64,000 nucleotides of DNA, taken from assembly GCF_025244685.1 (NCBI RefSeq), contig NZ_CP104202.1, positions 870,323 through 934,322 of the forward strand, in the 5' to 3' direction. Both the position numbers and the translations under genes were made by a program. The notes under the pieces were generated by a model. It saw nothing but the letters and a program-made list of their open reading frames with translations. It did not search any database and was not told where the DNA came from. This document shows positions 1 through 8,756 of the stretch, one piece after another. This DNA is from Chlorobaculum sp. MV4-Y (GTDB taxonomy: Bacteria; Bacteroidota; Chlorobiia; Chlorobiales; Chlorobiaceae). The stretch's first letter is position 1. The number at the start of each line of letters is the position of its first letter.

Positions 1-384
1 CTCCATCATCTTCTGCGCGTTGAACACCGAGATATAGACGAACTTTCTCACCTTCGCTTTCATCGCCTCGCGCATAATGTTCAGGTTCGCCTTGTAATCC
101 ACATCGAAGCTCGAATGCACGAAATCGGGCCGGGTCATGCCAAGCGACGAAAACACGATCTCGATGCCGTCGCACACTCCGGCGAGGCTCTCCGGCTTCG
201 TGGCGTCAGCGGTCACGATCTCGTCGGCGAGTCCAGCGATGACCGGTTCGAGATGCGGGCCGGGCTTTTTGGCCTTTTCCGGATCGCGCACCAGCGCACG
301 CACCCAATAGCCGCGATTCTTGAACTCCTGCACCACATGGCTCCCGATATAGCCGGTCGAACCGGCAACAAGCACTTTTTTCAT
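1..384 (-). CDS. NAD(P)-binding SDR/NmrA-like protein, C-terminus cut off
   Basis: The product begins MKKVLVAGSTGYIGSHVVQE, a Rossmann nucleotide-binding loop (GxTGYIG) at residues 8-14. Further on it has a typical extended-SDR core, with SSLGMTRPDF around residue 82 and KFVYISVFNA around residue 116. Only about 128 residues are inside the window because the gene runs off the left edge. The same fold appears in BciA at 53258, but the sequences differ. Substrate cannot be told; members include NAD-dependent epimerases and NmrA-like oxidoreductases. The ATG at 382-384 has no strong ribosome binding site, but the Rossmann motif sits at the expected distance from it. Confidence 0.8.
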   Translation of the reverse strand, partial: MKKVLVAGSTGYIGSHVVQEFKNRGYWVRALVRDPEKAKKPGPHLEPVIAGLADEIVTADATKPESLAGVCDGIEIVFSSLGMTRPDFVHSSFDVDYKANLNIMREAMKAKVRKFVYISVFNAQKMME

Positions 385-455
385 GGTTCGTGAGGGTAAA
401 GGGTTGACAGAAACAAGCTCTTAAACCTAACCAGCGATGCCATTACAACGTGCCC

Positions 456-1409
456 TCAAAACGCTTTCATCTTTTTTACCTCTTTTCTCCAGCAGTGAAA
501 CAGGATGTGCCCGGCGTAGCCAGCGTATTCAGTACCGAGGATGGCGCGTGCCTTTTCCTGCAGAACGCGGTAATTCTTTTCGGTCAGGCTGTGGCGGGCC
601 TCTTCGATGCCGAACCACTCCCAGAGGTACTGTTTGACATGCGTGTCAATCGGGAAGGCGTCGAACCGTCCAAGCCCGAAAAGGGCGATGCAGTCAGCGA
701 TTTTCAAGCCGATTCCGCTGTGCACGCACAAGGTTTCGCGAAGCGTTTCAAGGTCACATTGACCCGAACCGACGCACGCCAAGGCCAGTTTGCCAGACTC
801 GAAAGAGCGTGCTATCGAAATGATGTTTGCTGCCCTTATCCGGTTGTTATTCGTGCATACGGCCAGTTCATTCGGGTCAGCAGACGCCAGAGCTGACGGG
901 GTAGGGAAGCCATAAAAAACCATCTTACCCTCTGGTAACTCCAGCATGATCTTTTGCCCATACCGTTCAGCAATCATGGATACCTGGCGGCGAATCAGGT
1001 GCATGCCTATGCCCTGAGCGCACATGAAGGTAACCATTACTTCAAACGGATCCTGCCGCATGACCCGAACTGAGCTGTATGGATGAGCAAGTTTCCAGAC
1101 TTGAGGGAATTTCTCTTTAAACCTTGATGAGAATACGGTTTCCTCTTGAAAATCAAGAGAGAAGAAGTGCTTTAAAAAAGCATTGACTGGCATACCAGCA
1201 AGCTCTTGATCGGTGCAGAGTACTTCAAGAGTGTCAGAATTAATCTCACGTACAAAAATAATAGAGCTGTTGATTACTGTAGAGTAATAGCTCTTTAAAA
1301 TCTCACTTAGATTCCATCTAAAGCTTTGTCCGCTTAGTACTGTATCTTGCAAGTTAAGTCTTGAGTCTTTGCTCAGTGATGATGCGTATATTCTGTTATG
1401 TGTAATCAT
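456..1409 (-). CDS. ogg: 8-oxoguanine DNA glycosylase (OGG1-like)
   Basis: The 317-residue protein has an OGG_N-like first half (FRWN near residue 32) and a HhH-GPD second half. The helix-hairpin-helix GIGLKIADCIALFGLGRFDA carries the catalytic lysine (GLK) of OGG1/AlkA-type bifunctional glycosylases, and the following PIDTHV supplies the conserved aspartate. Family knowledge: such enzymes excise 8-oxoguanine opposite C and cut the abasic site. Base use is odd: the 5' half (about 900-1409) is AT-rich with many A/T-ending codons, while the 3' half (456-900) is GC-rich like the rest of the window. A perfect 22-bp palindrome lies just upstream of the start at 1421-1442. Confidence 0.88.
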   Translation of the reverse strand: MITHNRIYASSLSKDSRLNLQDTVLSGQSFRWNLSEILKSYYSTVINSSIIFVREINSDTLEVLCTDQELAGMPVNAFLKHFFSLDFQEETVFSSRFKEKFPQVWKLAHPYSSVRVMRQDPFEVMVTFMCAQGIGMHLIRRQVSMIAERYGQKIMLELPEGKMVFYGFPTPSALASADPNELAVCTNNNRIRAANIISIARSFESGKLALACVGSGQCDLETLRETLCVHSGIGLKIADCIALFGLGRFDAFPIDTHVKQYLWEWFGIEEARHSLTEKNYRVLQEKARAILGTEYAGYAGHILFHCWRKEVKKMKAF

Positions 1410-1420
1410 AAATATAGATA

Positions 1421-1442
1421 TTAATATGAATATTCATATTAA
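1421..1442. repeat. perfect 22-bp palindrome upstream of ogg
   Basis: The half-site TTAATATGAAT is followed directly by its exact reverse complement with no spacer. It lies 12 bases upstream of the ogg start codon, in the region expected for its promoter or 5' leader. It could be an operator for a dimeric regulator or form a cruciform or hairpin. No T-run follows it on either strand that would make a standard terminator. Confidence 0.75.
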
Positions 1443-1580
1443 AGTTTAATGTTTTTTAGAGTTTTTTAATTTGTTAAAATGAAATAAGATAGATCATGTT
1501 ATCTGATAAGATATTTATTGTTGTTATTGTTTGATAAAATTGCTATTAATCTTGACTGCTTGTTTTTTAAAAAAATCATT

Positions 1581-1600
1581 AAAATAAATTAATTTATTTT
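1581..1600. repeat. perfect 20-bp AT palindrome
   Basis: AAAATAAATT is followed directly by AATTTATTTT. It sits inside the AT-rich block and belongs to no recognisable gene. The composition makes chance palindromes more likely here than elsewhere, so function is uncertain. Confidence 0.55.
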
Positions 1601-2396
1601 TGATGCCTTGTTTTTAAGATAGTTTATTATGTTTATTGATTTTTGTATTATTATGTTTTGTTATTCAAATTATTTCTTGTTTAAATTAAGATAATCTGTG
1701 TTTATAAAATCTATTTTAATTTTTTATAGTGGTCTGTTAAATTTTTATTTATTGTTTTAATGGTGAGATAGTGGTTGGTTTAAAATTTGTGCTTGTTTTC
1801 TGTTTTGTGGTTTTTAAACCTGGCTAAACCTTTTTATGAAACTTTCTGCCTTGGCTTCTTTTGGTTGTTGTTTTTTGACTGGTAAAATCATTATGCGCTT
1901 TCGTTAGAATTGTCTTATCTGGGAGAGCTGAGCTTGATAAACGGGTCAATTACCGTCTCCTTGCTGCTTTATTTTCTGATCCTGAACAGATTCAGTAATC
2001 ACGTTGGATGGCTTTATAACTCGGAATGTGAATGAATTGGTCAGAGTGTTTGCCGCCAATCTGATGCTGTGACCTGGCTCAGGAACAGCTTGCCGGTGAC
2101 TCTTGAACAGCAGTCTACGCTTGTTTCTTGAGGCTTTGAATAATGAAGAACAAAAACAGATAAGCGGTTGCAACAGTTCAGCCAGTCGCATTATCAATCG
2201 TGGTTTACCTTGTTCAGTCATGTCCTCGGAGCGTTTGCAGCGAGCGGCATAAATCCAGTATTTATGCCGCTGCTTGCCGGATTGGTAAACTCTTCATGAG
2301 CTTTTTGTCGTTAAATTTGAAACGTATCGGCTCATTCGATACCGATGTTTTGGGTGCTCGCTGGTTATCAGAATGTTTTAACAAAGGAGGCCGACA

Positions 2397-2874
2397 ATGA
2401 AAAATTCAGTGCAAGCCGTGGTTTGGGTTCTGGTCGGGATGGTTCTGATGGGGGCCATCGTCTGGTTTACCATGCCTTCGTTGATGTTGCTGAAGTAAAG
2501 GAGCGCTTATGACTACGAAAAGACTGTAGCCATGCTTGAGATATGCCGTTAAGGAAAAACCTGGCTGGAAAGTGTTGACCGTCAATGATTACCGGAGTGC
2601 CACTGCGGAATTTGCCTCTATCGACAGGGTTGGCAGTATAGTGGTCTGCAATCCGCGTTTAGCTTCAAAGATACTTGCTGGGGATAAGAGCTGGGGCGTG
2701 GTGGCTATGATGCCTCTTGAGATCGGTGTTTACGAAGACAGCAAAGGGCAGGTGTATGTGTCACAAATGAACCTGTCGCTCATGGGGATGATGTTCGGCG
2801 GCACTATCGCTGAGGTTATGGGCAAAGCCGGAAAGGATGTCAGCGAGGCGGTTCAGCCCGTTGTGGTCAAATAG
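2397..2874 (+). pseudogene. membrane-anchored DUF302 protein, broken
   Basis: A good ribosome binding site (AAAGGAGG, 2382-2389) precedes ATG 2397, which encodes one membrane segment ending in MPSLMLLK. DUF302 proteins commonly join such an anchor to the globular domain. Here TAA (2496-2498) interrupts the frame, yet the same frame continues as RSAYDYEKTVAMLE, matching the usual start of the domain. One extra base near 2541 then shifts the frame into YAVKEKPGWKVLTVNDY, which runs to 2874. The rest is well kept: VCNPRLASKIL, VVAMMPLEIGVYE, and MMFGGTIAEVMGK near the end. So one nonsense codon and one +1 shift break an otherwise normal gene of about 158 codons. Its function is unknown. Confidence 0.8.
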
Positions 2875-2914
2875 AAGAGCGTTTCGGCTATGTTTTATAT
2901 CTATGGCACAGCAA

Positions 2915-4200
2915 TCATCTCCATGCCTCCCCCAGCATCTCGGCTTGTGCAAGGACAAGCTGGATTGCTTCCTCCTGCTTTGTTGGCGGGTATTTGTATT
3001 TGCGGCGAATGCGTTTAACGAGAAGGCGCAGGCGGGCCCGGACGCTTTCGCGTTTTGACCAGTCCACCGTGAGGCTTTTTCACAGGTTTTCGGCGAGTTC
3101 GTGGGCGATGGTTTTTAGGAGCTTGTCGCCCATCTGGAGAACGGCCTTTTCGTTGTTGGCAAGCGCGTCGTAGAAGGCGAGTTCGTCGGGGTTGAGGCCG
3201 AGGTTTTCGCCTTGCTTGACGGCTTCCTGGAATTTCTTTGCCATAGCCACCAGCTCTTCGATGACCTGCGCGGTTTCGATGGCGCGGTTCTGGTAGCGTT
3301 TGACGACGCCATCGAGCAGGTCGGAGAATTTCTTCTGCTGAACGATGTTGGAGGAGAACCGGGAGCGCACTTCACCGTCAAGCAGGCGCTGGAGCAGTTC
3401 AACGGCAAGGTTGCGTTCGGGTAGGCTGCGCACCTCTTCGAGGAACGAGTCGTCGAGAATGCCAATGTTCGGTTTGTTCAGCCCGACCGATTCGAAAATA
3501 TCTACCACATCTTCGGAGACGAGCGCGGAGCCGATAATCTGGCGGATGGCCAGCTCTTTCTCTTTTGCCGTTCGCCTCTTTTCGGTTGCTTCCCGCTTGG
3601 TAAGGATCACCTTTACCGCCTGAAAGAAGGCAACCGCTTCCCGGACGGCTTTGGCTTCGTCAAGCGTGCAAGAGAGGCTGAAGGCTCTCGACATGGCGAG
3701 CGCCGTGTCGCTGAACCGTTTCTTGCCGTCGTCGAGCCCGAGGATGTGGTTCGCCGCCTGGGCCACGAGGCGGTGTTCGCCGGTGAGAAAGCCGCTGTAA
3801 TCGAAGCCGTGCATCATGCCGCGCAGGATGTCGAGCTGTTCGAGCATGAGCGCGAGCGCTTCCCGCGAATCGATGGTCGGTTTTCCTTTGCCCTTGCTCG
3901 ATGTATAATTCCTGATCGCTTTTTTCAGATCGTTGGCGATGCCGATGTAATCGACCACAAGGCCACCCTGTTTGTCCCGAAAGACGCGGTTGACGCGGGC
4001 GATGGCCTGCATGAGGTTGTGGCCCTTCATCGGCTTGTCAACATGCATGGTGTGCACGCTGGGCGCGTCGAAGCCGGTGAGCCACATGTCGCGGACAATG
4101 ACGAGCCGGAGCGGGTCTTCAGGGCCTTTAAAGCGCTTTTCGAGGCGCTTTTTGGTTTGGGCGGAGTAGAGGTGCGGGTGAAGCAGCGGCTTGTCGCTGG
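2915..4200 (-). pseudogene. hsdR: type I restriction HsdR remnant (C-terminal part)
   Basis: The remnant preserves the end of the HsdR motor domain and its C-terminal helical region. RLVIVRDMWLTGFDAP and QAIARVNRVFRDKQGGLVV correspond to late helicase motifs (V and VI). It lacks the N-terminal nuclease and the Walker motifs, which would lie upstream of about 4200. A TGA at 3080-3082 interrupts the frame after HELAENL, but translation past it (KSLTVDWSKRESVRARLRLL, ending GEAWR) is the normal HsdR tail, so this is a nonsense mutation. No hsdM or hsdS is nearby. The broken 5' end abuts an RNase II/R remnant on the other strand. Confidence 0.88.
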
Positions 4201-5008
4201 AGTTCGAGACCTTTCAGCCGCGCGCGGTTTTCGAGGGGGATCGCGTCGTTGACCTCACGCAGCAGGAGCAGAACCGGGCGCGGCAGCTTATCGAGGAGTT
4301 CATGATTGCCACCAACACCTGCACCGCGGATTTTCTGGCTGAAAAGGGCGTAGCCTCGATTCGCCGTGTCGTCAAGTCGCCCGAACGGTGGCGGCGCATT
4401 GTCAATGTGGCGAGCGAATACGGTTACGATTTGCCCGGCGAGCCTGACGGAAAGGCGCTTGAAAGCTTCCCTGCATTGAGGCACAAGGAAGACCCGCTCC
4501 ATTTTCCCGATCTCTCGCTGACCATCATCAAGCTCATGGGGGCAGGGGAGTACGTCGTGGAGTTCCCGGGGCAGGAGCCGATTGGCCATTTCGGCCTCGC
4601 TGAGTGCGACTATACCCACTCGACGGCCCCGAACCGGTGCTATCCCGACCTGATCACCCTGCGAATGAGCAAGGCATTTCTGACGAACAGCCCGCCGCCC
4701 TACGGGGCATCGACGGGCTGAAATACCTCGCCGTGCACTGCACGCGCCAGGAGGATGCAGACCGCAAGGTGGAGCGGCGTGTACGCAAATCCGAAGCCGC
4801 GTTACTGATGCAAACGATGATCGGTCGCCATTTTGACGCCATCGTTTCTGGCCATTCGGAAAAGGGTTCGTGAGTGCGGATATTCACGCCGCCGGCCGAG
4901 GGAAGGCTGGTCAGAAAAGCCGGGAAAATCAAAGTCGGCCAGAAGATCAAGGTCAAGCTCGTGCTGTCGGATGTCGATCGCGGCTACATCGATTTCGAAA
5001 GGGTGTGA
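4190..5008 (+). pseudogene. RNase II/R-family (RNB) exoribonuclease remnant
   Basis: The sequence corresponds to the second half of an RNB-domain exonuclease: LIEEFMIATN, FPDLSLTIIKLMG, GHFGLAECDYTHSTAPNRCY and PDLITLRMSK. A frameshift near 4690-4715 is needed to continue into LAVHCTRQEDADRKVERRVR, HFDAIVSGHSEKGS. A TGA at 4871-4873 stands where tryptophan is normal before VRIFTPPAEGRLV, and a short S1-like tail ends DVDRGYIDFERV at 5008. The N-terminal cold-shock and RNB catalytic portions are missing. The 5' end overlaps the truncated 5' end of the HsdR remnant, so a rearrangement probably joined the two fragments. Confidence 0.85.
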
Positions 5009-5366
5009 AATCCTGTGCGTGTTGCTTCTGATAGCGAGCCTATCTCTTGTCTGTGCTGGTTGTGCGCAAAGAACTTTACAAAGTAGAGTATTCGCTTAAT
5101 TGTTAAAAGGGCATGAATCAGCATGCTGCTGCGGGTCTATGCTGAAGCCATTCCGGGGAAAAAGGGTGCATTGAGGTCAGGGGAGCGCAACCGTGTCAGA
5201 TCAGAGGCGGTTTGCCGGCAAACCGGCTGTTCTTGCGGAGGTAAAAAGCTTCAAAAACAAAGCGTTACGGAAAGACAGAGGATCATCGGCATTGCACCGC
5301 TGAATGCGCCATGATTCTATCCTTCAAGTCTTCCTGAAGATTGGATCGAAGAAAATGCGGTCAGTG
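5009..5366. other. non-coding stretch with an 18-bp palindrome
   Basis: No gene recognised. Positions 5208-5225 form a perfect 18-bp palindrome, CGGTTTGCC followed by GGCAAACCG. No T-run follows, so a terminator is not clear. Confidence 0.5.
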
Positions 5367-5852
5367 TCAGGTAGTTGCGTTGTCGGTTCCGGCAAAGGGT
5401 TTTGCCGGACGTTCGTATTTGAAGATGCAGACCGGCCCGCCGAGTGCCTGGCGGCAGAGGATTTCGCCCTTCATTTCAGGGAAGGCAAGGCGGGTGGCTG
5501 CCATATCCAGTTCGCAGATCACATGGCAGGGAATGTCGTAGCCGTACTCCTTGCACACCTCCAGCCACGGGCAGATGCGCTGGACTTCCAGCACGGCGTC
5601 GATGCCTTTGTTGGAAATGTCCACCACATCCATCTCCATGCCGATTGCGTTAAACTGGGGGATGGCCTGGCGGAACGCTTCGGCAAGGGTGGGCAGCGCC
5701 AGCAGTGGGCCCATGCGCTGCTTCTGGATCTCCGGGAACCCTTCGAGCATGATTTCCCAAGCCTTCGCCTCGCCGTGTTGTTCGCTGAGCTCTCTGAATC
5801 GCGAGAATTTCTTTCGCGCTGATTCGATCAGTTCCGTGTGTGCGTTCTGCAT
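5367..5852 (-). CDS. L-2-amino-thiazoline-4-carboxylate hydrolase-family protein
   Basis: The 161-residue soluble protein resembles the ATC hydrolase family. It has the cysteine-rich C-terminal pattern of that family: RICPWLEVCKEYGYDIPCHV, then ICELDMAATRLAFPEMKGE and GGPVCIFKYER. The ATG is preceded by GGGAGACGACACC, giving a reasonable ribosome binding site. In GSB such proteins are often annotated only by domain and the true substrate is unknown, so the cysteine-hydrolase role is family inference. The gene is isolated between a remnant and the yjdM-like gene. Confidence 0.65.
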   Translation of the reverse strand: MQNAHTELIESARKKFSRFRELSEQHGEAKAWEIMLEGFPEIQKQRMGPLLALPTLAEAFRQAIPQFNAIGMEMDVVDISNKGIDAVLEVQRICPWLEVCKEYGYDIPCHVICELDMAATRLAFPEMKGEILCRQALGGPVCIFKYERPAKPFAGTDNATT

Positions 5853-6046
5853 GGTGTCGTCTCCCGATGAAGTGTTATCGGCATTTTTCAGGAAGGAAAT
5901 CCATTACAAAAAGATACGCGTCGATCTCCGGATGTTCAAAGAGTCCATGCGCTGCCGTTGTGTGTTGAGAATAGAGGGAAGCTGCCGGGAAATCGTTATA
6001 CTGTCGCTACAATTTTTTTTGCCTGAATTTTAGAACGAGTACCCAC

Positions 6047-6385
6047 ATGAGCGATCTGCCGAACTGCCCGAAATGCAATTCCGAATACACCTATGAAAAC
6101 GGGACGCTTTTCGTGTGCCCCGAGTGCGCCCACGAATGGAGCCGCTCCGAAGCAGCCGAAGCCGAAACGGCGCGCGTCTGGAAAGATGCGAACGGCAATA
6201 TTCTGCAGGATGGCGACACCGTGACGGTGATCAAGGATCTCAAGGTTCGCGGCGCTTCGTCGGTGCTCAAGGGGGGAACGAAGGTGAAGAATATCCGTCT
6301 CGTCGAGGGCGATCACGACATCGACTGCAAGATCGATGGCTTCGGCGCAATGCAACTCAAATCGGAATTTGTCCGGAAGGGGTGA
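6047..6385 (+). CDS. yjdM: zinc-ribbon YjdM/PhnA-family protein
   Basis: The 112-residue protein has an N-terminal zinc ribbon, [13 protein letters not shown] followed by [10 protein letters not shown] (two CxxC pairs). A C-terminal SH3-like barrel follows, with [36 protein letters not shown] and the end LKSEFVRKG. Length and motif order match the family once linked to alkylphosphonate operons (PhnA/YjdM). No phn genes are nearby, so a role in phosphonate use is not supported here. The next gene starts 3 bases after the stop, suggesting co-transcription. Confidence 0.9.
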   Translation: MSDLPNCPKCNSEYTYENGTLFVCPECAHEWSRSEAAEAETARVWKDANGNILQDGDTVTVIKDLKVRGASSVLKGGTKVKNIRLVEGDHDIDCKIDGFGAMQLKSEFVRKG

Positions 6386-6388
6386 ACC

Positions 6389-6922
6389 ATGCAGACAGTT
6401 GATTCAAAAGAGCTGCTCCGCGAGCTGTTCGAGGAGTACACGGAGTGGTATTTCAGCGTCGCCGAAGAGGACGGGGTGTTGCCGCGCTCGATTTCGGGGA
6501 TTTCTGCCGATGGCAAACAGTTCATCTACCTCATCGACGGATTGACGCTGCCGCCGCTGGTGCGCAACAAATATCTGCGCTTCATTCTCGACGATAACCA
6601 CTCGGTAGTCTATGCCTACGGCGGACTGGCGCTGCGGGGCGACAGTGATCTGGGTGAAATCGAAGAGGTTCTCGATGTGGTGGCCGCCGATGTGGAGTAT
6701 TACATCATGGGGCACTGGAAAGTGATTCGCGGTGAGAACGGAAAGGTGAGCGGCCTGAAGGCGATGGGCATCAGCGAGGGCAACGACCTGGAGAAACACT
6801 CATCTACATGGTTTCTTGCCGGAGCCATCCGCTTTACCGACACCGAAAAGCTCAAATACGGCGGTATCTGGGAGGAGGCCAAAGCCGAAGTGCTTTTCCA
6901 CGACCGGAACAGCGCAGGCTGA
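6389..6922 (+). CDS. conserved hypothetical protein
   Basis: A 177-residue soluble, acidic protein that I do not recognise. It has no signal peptide or membrane segment. The middle (LPPLVRNKYLRFILDDNHSV, then YAYGGLALRGD) and the C-terminal GAIRFTDTEKLKYGGIWEEA are well structured in composition, and codon use is typical of the region. It sits 3 bases after the yjdM-like gene and probably shares its transcript. Confidence 0.7.
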   Translation: MQTVDSKELLRELFEEYTEWYFSVAEEDGVLPRSISGISADGKQFIYLIDGLTLPPLVRNKYLRFILDDNHSVVYAYGGLALRGDSDLGEIEEVLDVVAADVEYYIMGHWKVIRGENGKVSGLKAMGISEGNDLEKHSSTWFLAGAIRFTDTEKLKYGGIWEEAKAEVLFHDRNSAG

Positions 6923-6947
6923 AACGTCCTGTCGCGTCGCTGACCGT

Positions 6948-7565
6948 TTACGCCGGGCGGCTCAATGCCCGTCCGCAGATTTTGCAGAACGGGCGTCGGC
7001 GTCGTGCTCGATGCTCTGGCAGCACGAGCCGGATGGCTTGCGCTCTGACTCTATCTTTTCGCGCATGGGGCGGCCATTTCAGCGCTGACGATGCCCGTCG
7101 GTACGGCGATGATGCTGACCGTGACGAGCACAAAGAACAGGAAGGAGACGATCTTGCGGCCCGAAGCGATGATCGACGCGTTGACGAATTCGGCCTCCTT
7201 AACGAACTTGACCAGTTTCAGAAGCCGGAATATCCGCAACACCCGGAAAAAGCGGATGACCAGCAGGTATTGGGTTCCCGGAACAAAGATGCTGAAACAG
7301 GTTGGCAGAATGGCCAGGAGATCGATAACTTCGTAAAAGCTGACCGCGTAACGCCCCCGCGATTCCGTTGCGTAGAGCCTGATGAAGTTTTCTATGGTAA
7401 AGAGGATGGCGAAGAACCATTCAAGTCCGTAGAGCAGCAAGTCTCAGGCGTCGTGAATCGACCTGACCGTGTCGAGCATCACCACGGTGACGCTCATGAT
7501 AATCGCTGCGATTAGCACGAGGTCGAAGGCTTTGGCCGGGGTTTCGTGTTTCGGAAAAAACGGGT
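6948..7565 (-). pseudogene. voltage-gated potassium channel, pore deleted and frame broken
   Basis: Reading the minus strand, KAFDLVLIAAIIMSVTVVML is S1, LEWFFAILFTIENFIRLY is S2, and VIRFFRVLRIFRLLKLVKF is an arginine-rich S4 voltage sensor. TGA at 7444-7446 interrupts S1-S2. After FLFFVLVT (early S5) the sequence jumps straight to VSIIAVPTGIVSAEMA, the end of S6. About 60 residues are missing, including the TVGYGD-type selectivity filter. A third lesion, a one-base shift near 7000, separates this from the zinc-knuckle-like tail RFCKICGRALSRPA, which stops at 6948. No start codon remains at the 5' end. A functional channel is ruled out. Confidence 0.88.
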
Positions 7566-7760
7566 TGTTTCCGGAAGGCCGAAGTGGTGGTCAGTGAAAA
7601 AATATACGACTACCTTTTCCGGATATGAAACAGGAGTTTTGATGCGGTGAAAAGAGGCAAACGGGAGGACGTGTTTGTATGGCGGCCGGTTACCCGGTCG
7701 TCAATTCACCAATAGCCATTGCTGTGGCAGGAGATGAATGGCACGGAAGTGTTATTTTTG

Positions 7761-7770
7761 TTGTATATTA
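7761..7770 (+). promoter_or_regulatory. candidate promoter element (TTGTATATTA)
   Basis: TTGTATATTA lies 43 bases upstream of the dsrE-like start. Similar elements lie ahead of the bmp gene (25259) and the nuclease gene (21650). The assignment rests on recurrence and spacing only. Confidence 0.3.
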
Positions 7771-7812
7771 AGCCCGTTAATTACCCCAATCATAAAAACG
7801 GGAGACCCCTTT

Positions 7813-8289
7813 ATGTCACTGTTCAGAAAATCTTTCACCATTCTCGCATTTGCGCTGACAGCTATCTTTTCGTTTGGCGCTACCCTCAACCCGCTCTCTG
7901 CTGAATCGCAGCCTTCGGCAGTGCAGCCCGCCAGCAAAGGCTTGTTCGTGGTTGTCACCTCCGATGACCCCATGACCCAGATGATGGCCATGGTGCTTTC
8001 GGCTCAGACCCTCAATCAGGGACGTTCCGTCCGTGTGCTGATCTGCGGAAAGGCTGGCGAGCTTGTACTGAAAGGCAGCAAGGAAAAGCTCTTCAAACCG
8101 GTCAACAAGTCGCCACAGATGATGCTCAAGGAGCTGATGGCAAAAGGCGTCAAGGTCGAGGTTTGTCCGCTTTACCTGCCGAATACCGGCAAGCAGCCAT
8201 CTGCTCTCATTGACGGGGTTACGGTTGCCCAGCCGCCAGCCGTTGCCGCTGCAATGGCTGAAGATGGCATCAAGCTGTTTACGTTCTGA
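7813..8289 (+). CDS. exported DsrE-family protein
   Basis: The ATG at 7813 follows ACGGGAGAC at a good distance. It gives a 158-residue protein with a signal peptide (SFTILAFALTAIFSFGA, cleaved after LSAES or nearby). The mature part has the DsrE/F Rossmann-like fold: GLFVVVTSDDPMTQMMAMVL, then a cysteine in VRVLICGKAGELVLKG and another in VKVEVCPLYLPN, a common site in this family. DsrE-family proteins carry or relay sulfane sulfur in many sulfur oxidisers. A periplasmic location and the nearby sox island fit a sulfur role, but this is inference. Confidence 0.8.
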   Translation: MSLFRKSFTILAFALTAIFSFGATLNPLSAESQPSAVQPASKGLFVVVTSDDPMTQMMAMVLSAQTLNQGRSVRVLICGKAGELVLKGSKEKLFKPVNKSPQMMLKELMAKGVKVEVCPLYLPNTGKQPSALIDGVTVAQPPAVAAAMAEDGIKLFTF

Positions 8290-8519
8290 CAGTTACAGCC
8301 ATCCCCGTCTTTCAGGGCGCCGCCGTCGCTTACCGGAATGCCGGATCGATGGCAGTGCTTTATCGTTTTTGGTAAGTCGCCCGGTTGGAGCTGTGCAGGG
8401 GCGGCAGGCTTGCTGCTTGCAGATATTTGTGGCCCGGAATGCTGCAAAGATGCGCCCAGGTAATTATATTGGCTTAATACTTATATAAAAGATTCTGTTA
8501 CTGAACCAACGGAGTTGCC

Positions 8520-8756
8520 ATGTTGAAAGAAGCTGCTGCTGTTACGGGAGGTGCGCTCCTTCTGCCTCCACTGGGCGTATCGATGGTTGCCTGCGGCGTA
8601 CCGGGTCTTCTGATCGCGGGTGCCGGTTTCTTTGTTTTTGACGCCATGATGAAAGAAAAACGGGCATCGGCGCCGCAGCCCTCTTCTGATCCTGCAAATG
8701 AGGGTGAGGAGAACTGGCAAACTATTCTGCCTGAGGATCAGGAGCGTTACCGGTAA
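8520..8756 (+). CDS. small hypothetical membrane protein
   Basis: A 78-residue protein with GGAG 6 bases ahead of ATG 8520. A hydrophobic stretch (ALLLPPLGVSMVACGVPGLL, continuing to FFVFDAMM) covers roughly residues 12-45 as one or two membrane segments. The C-terminus is hydrophilic and acidic. No family recognised. The upstream 230 bases hold no gene that I can see. Confidence 0.6.
   Translation: MLKEAAAVTGGALLLPPLGVSMVACGVPGLLIAGAGFFVFDAMMKEKRASAPQPSSDPANEGEENWQTILPEDQERYR

Larger units (their letters stand above)
1410..2396. other. AT-rich non-coding stretch
   Basis: Nearly 1 kb without a convincing gene. Positions 1410-1900 are extremely A+T-rich, with long T and A runs and two perfect palindromes (listed separately). 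Base composition returns toward normal from about 1950. Open frames at 1946-2221 (-) and 2200-2400 (+) resemble no family I know and lack good ribosome binding sites. I saw no DnaA-box cluster, so an origin is not supported. It could be laterally acquired DNA or a decayed insertion. Confidence 0.6.

Noticed and set aside
1946-2221. Open frame of 91 codons on the minus strand
   Set aside because: No recognisable family, poor start context, and placed beside AT-rich non-coding DNA.
2200-2400. Open frame of 66 codons on the plus strand ahead of the DUF302 remnant
   Set aside because: No recognisable product, and the good ribosome binding site near its end serves the next start.
2397-2498. Independent 33-residue membrane peptide with a strong ribosome binding site
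   Set aside because: Its frame continues as the start of a DUF302 domain beyond the stop, so it is better read as the broken front of that gene.
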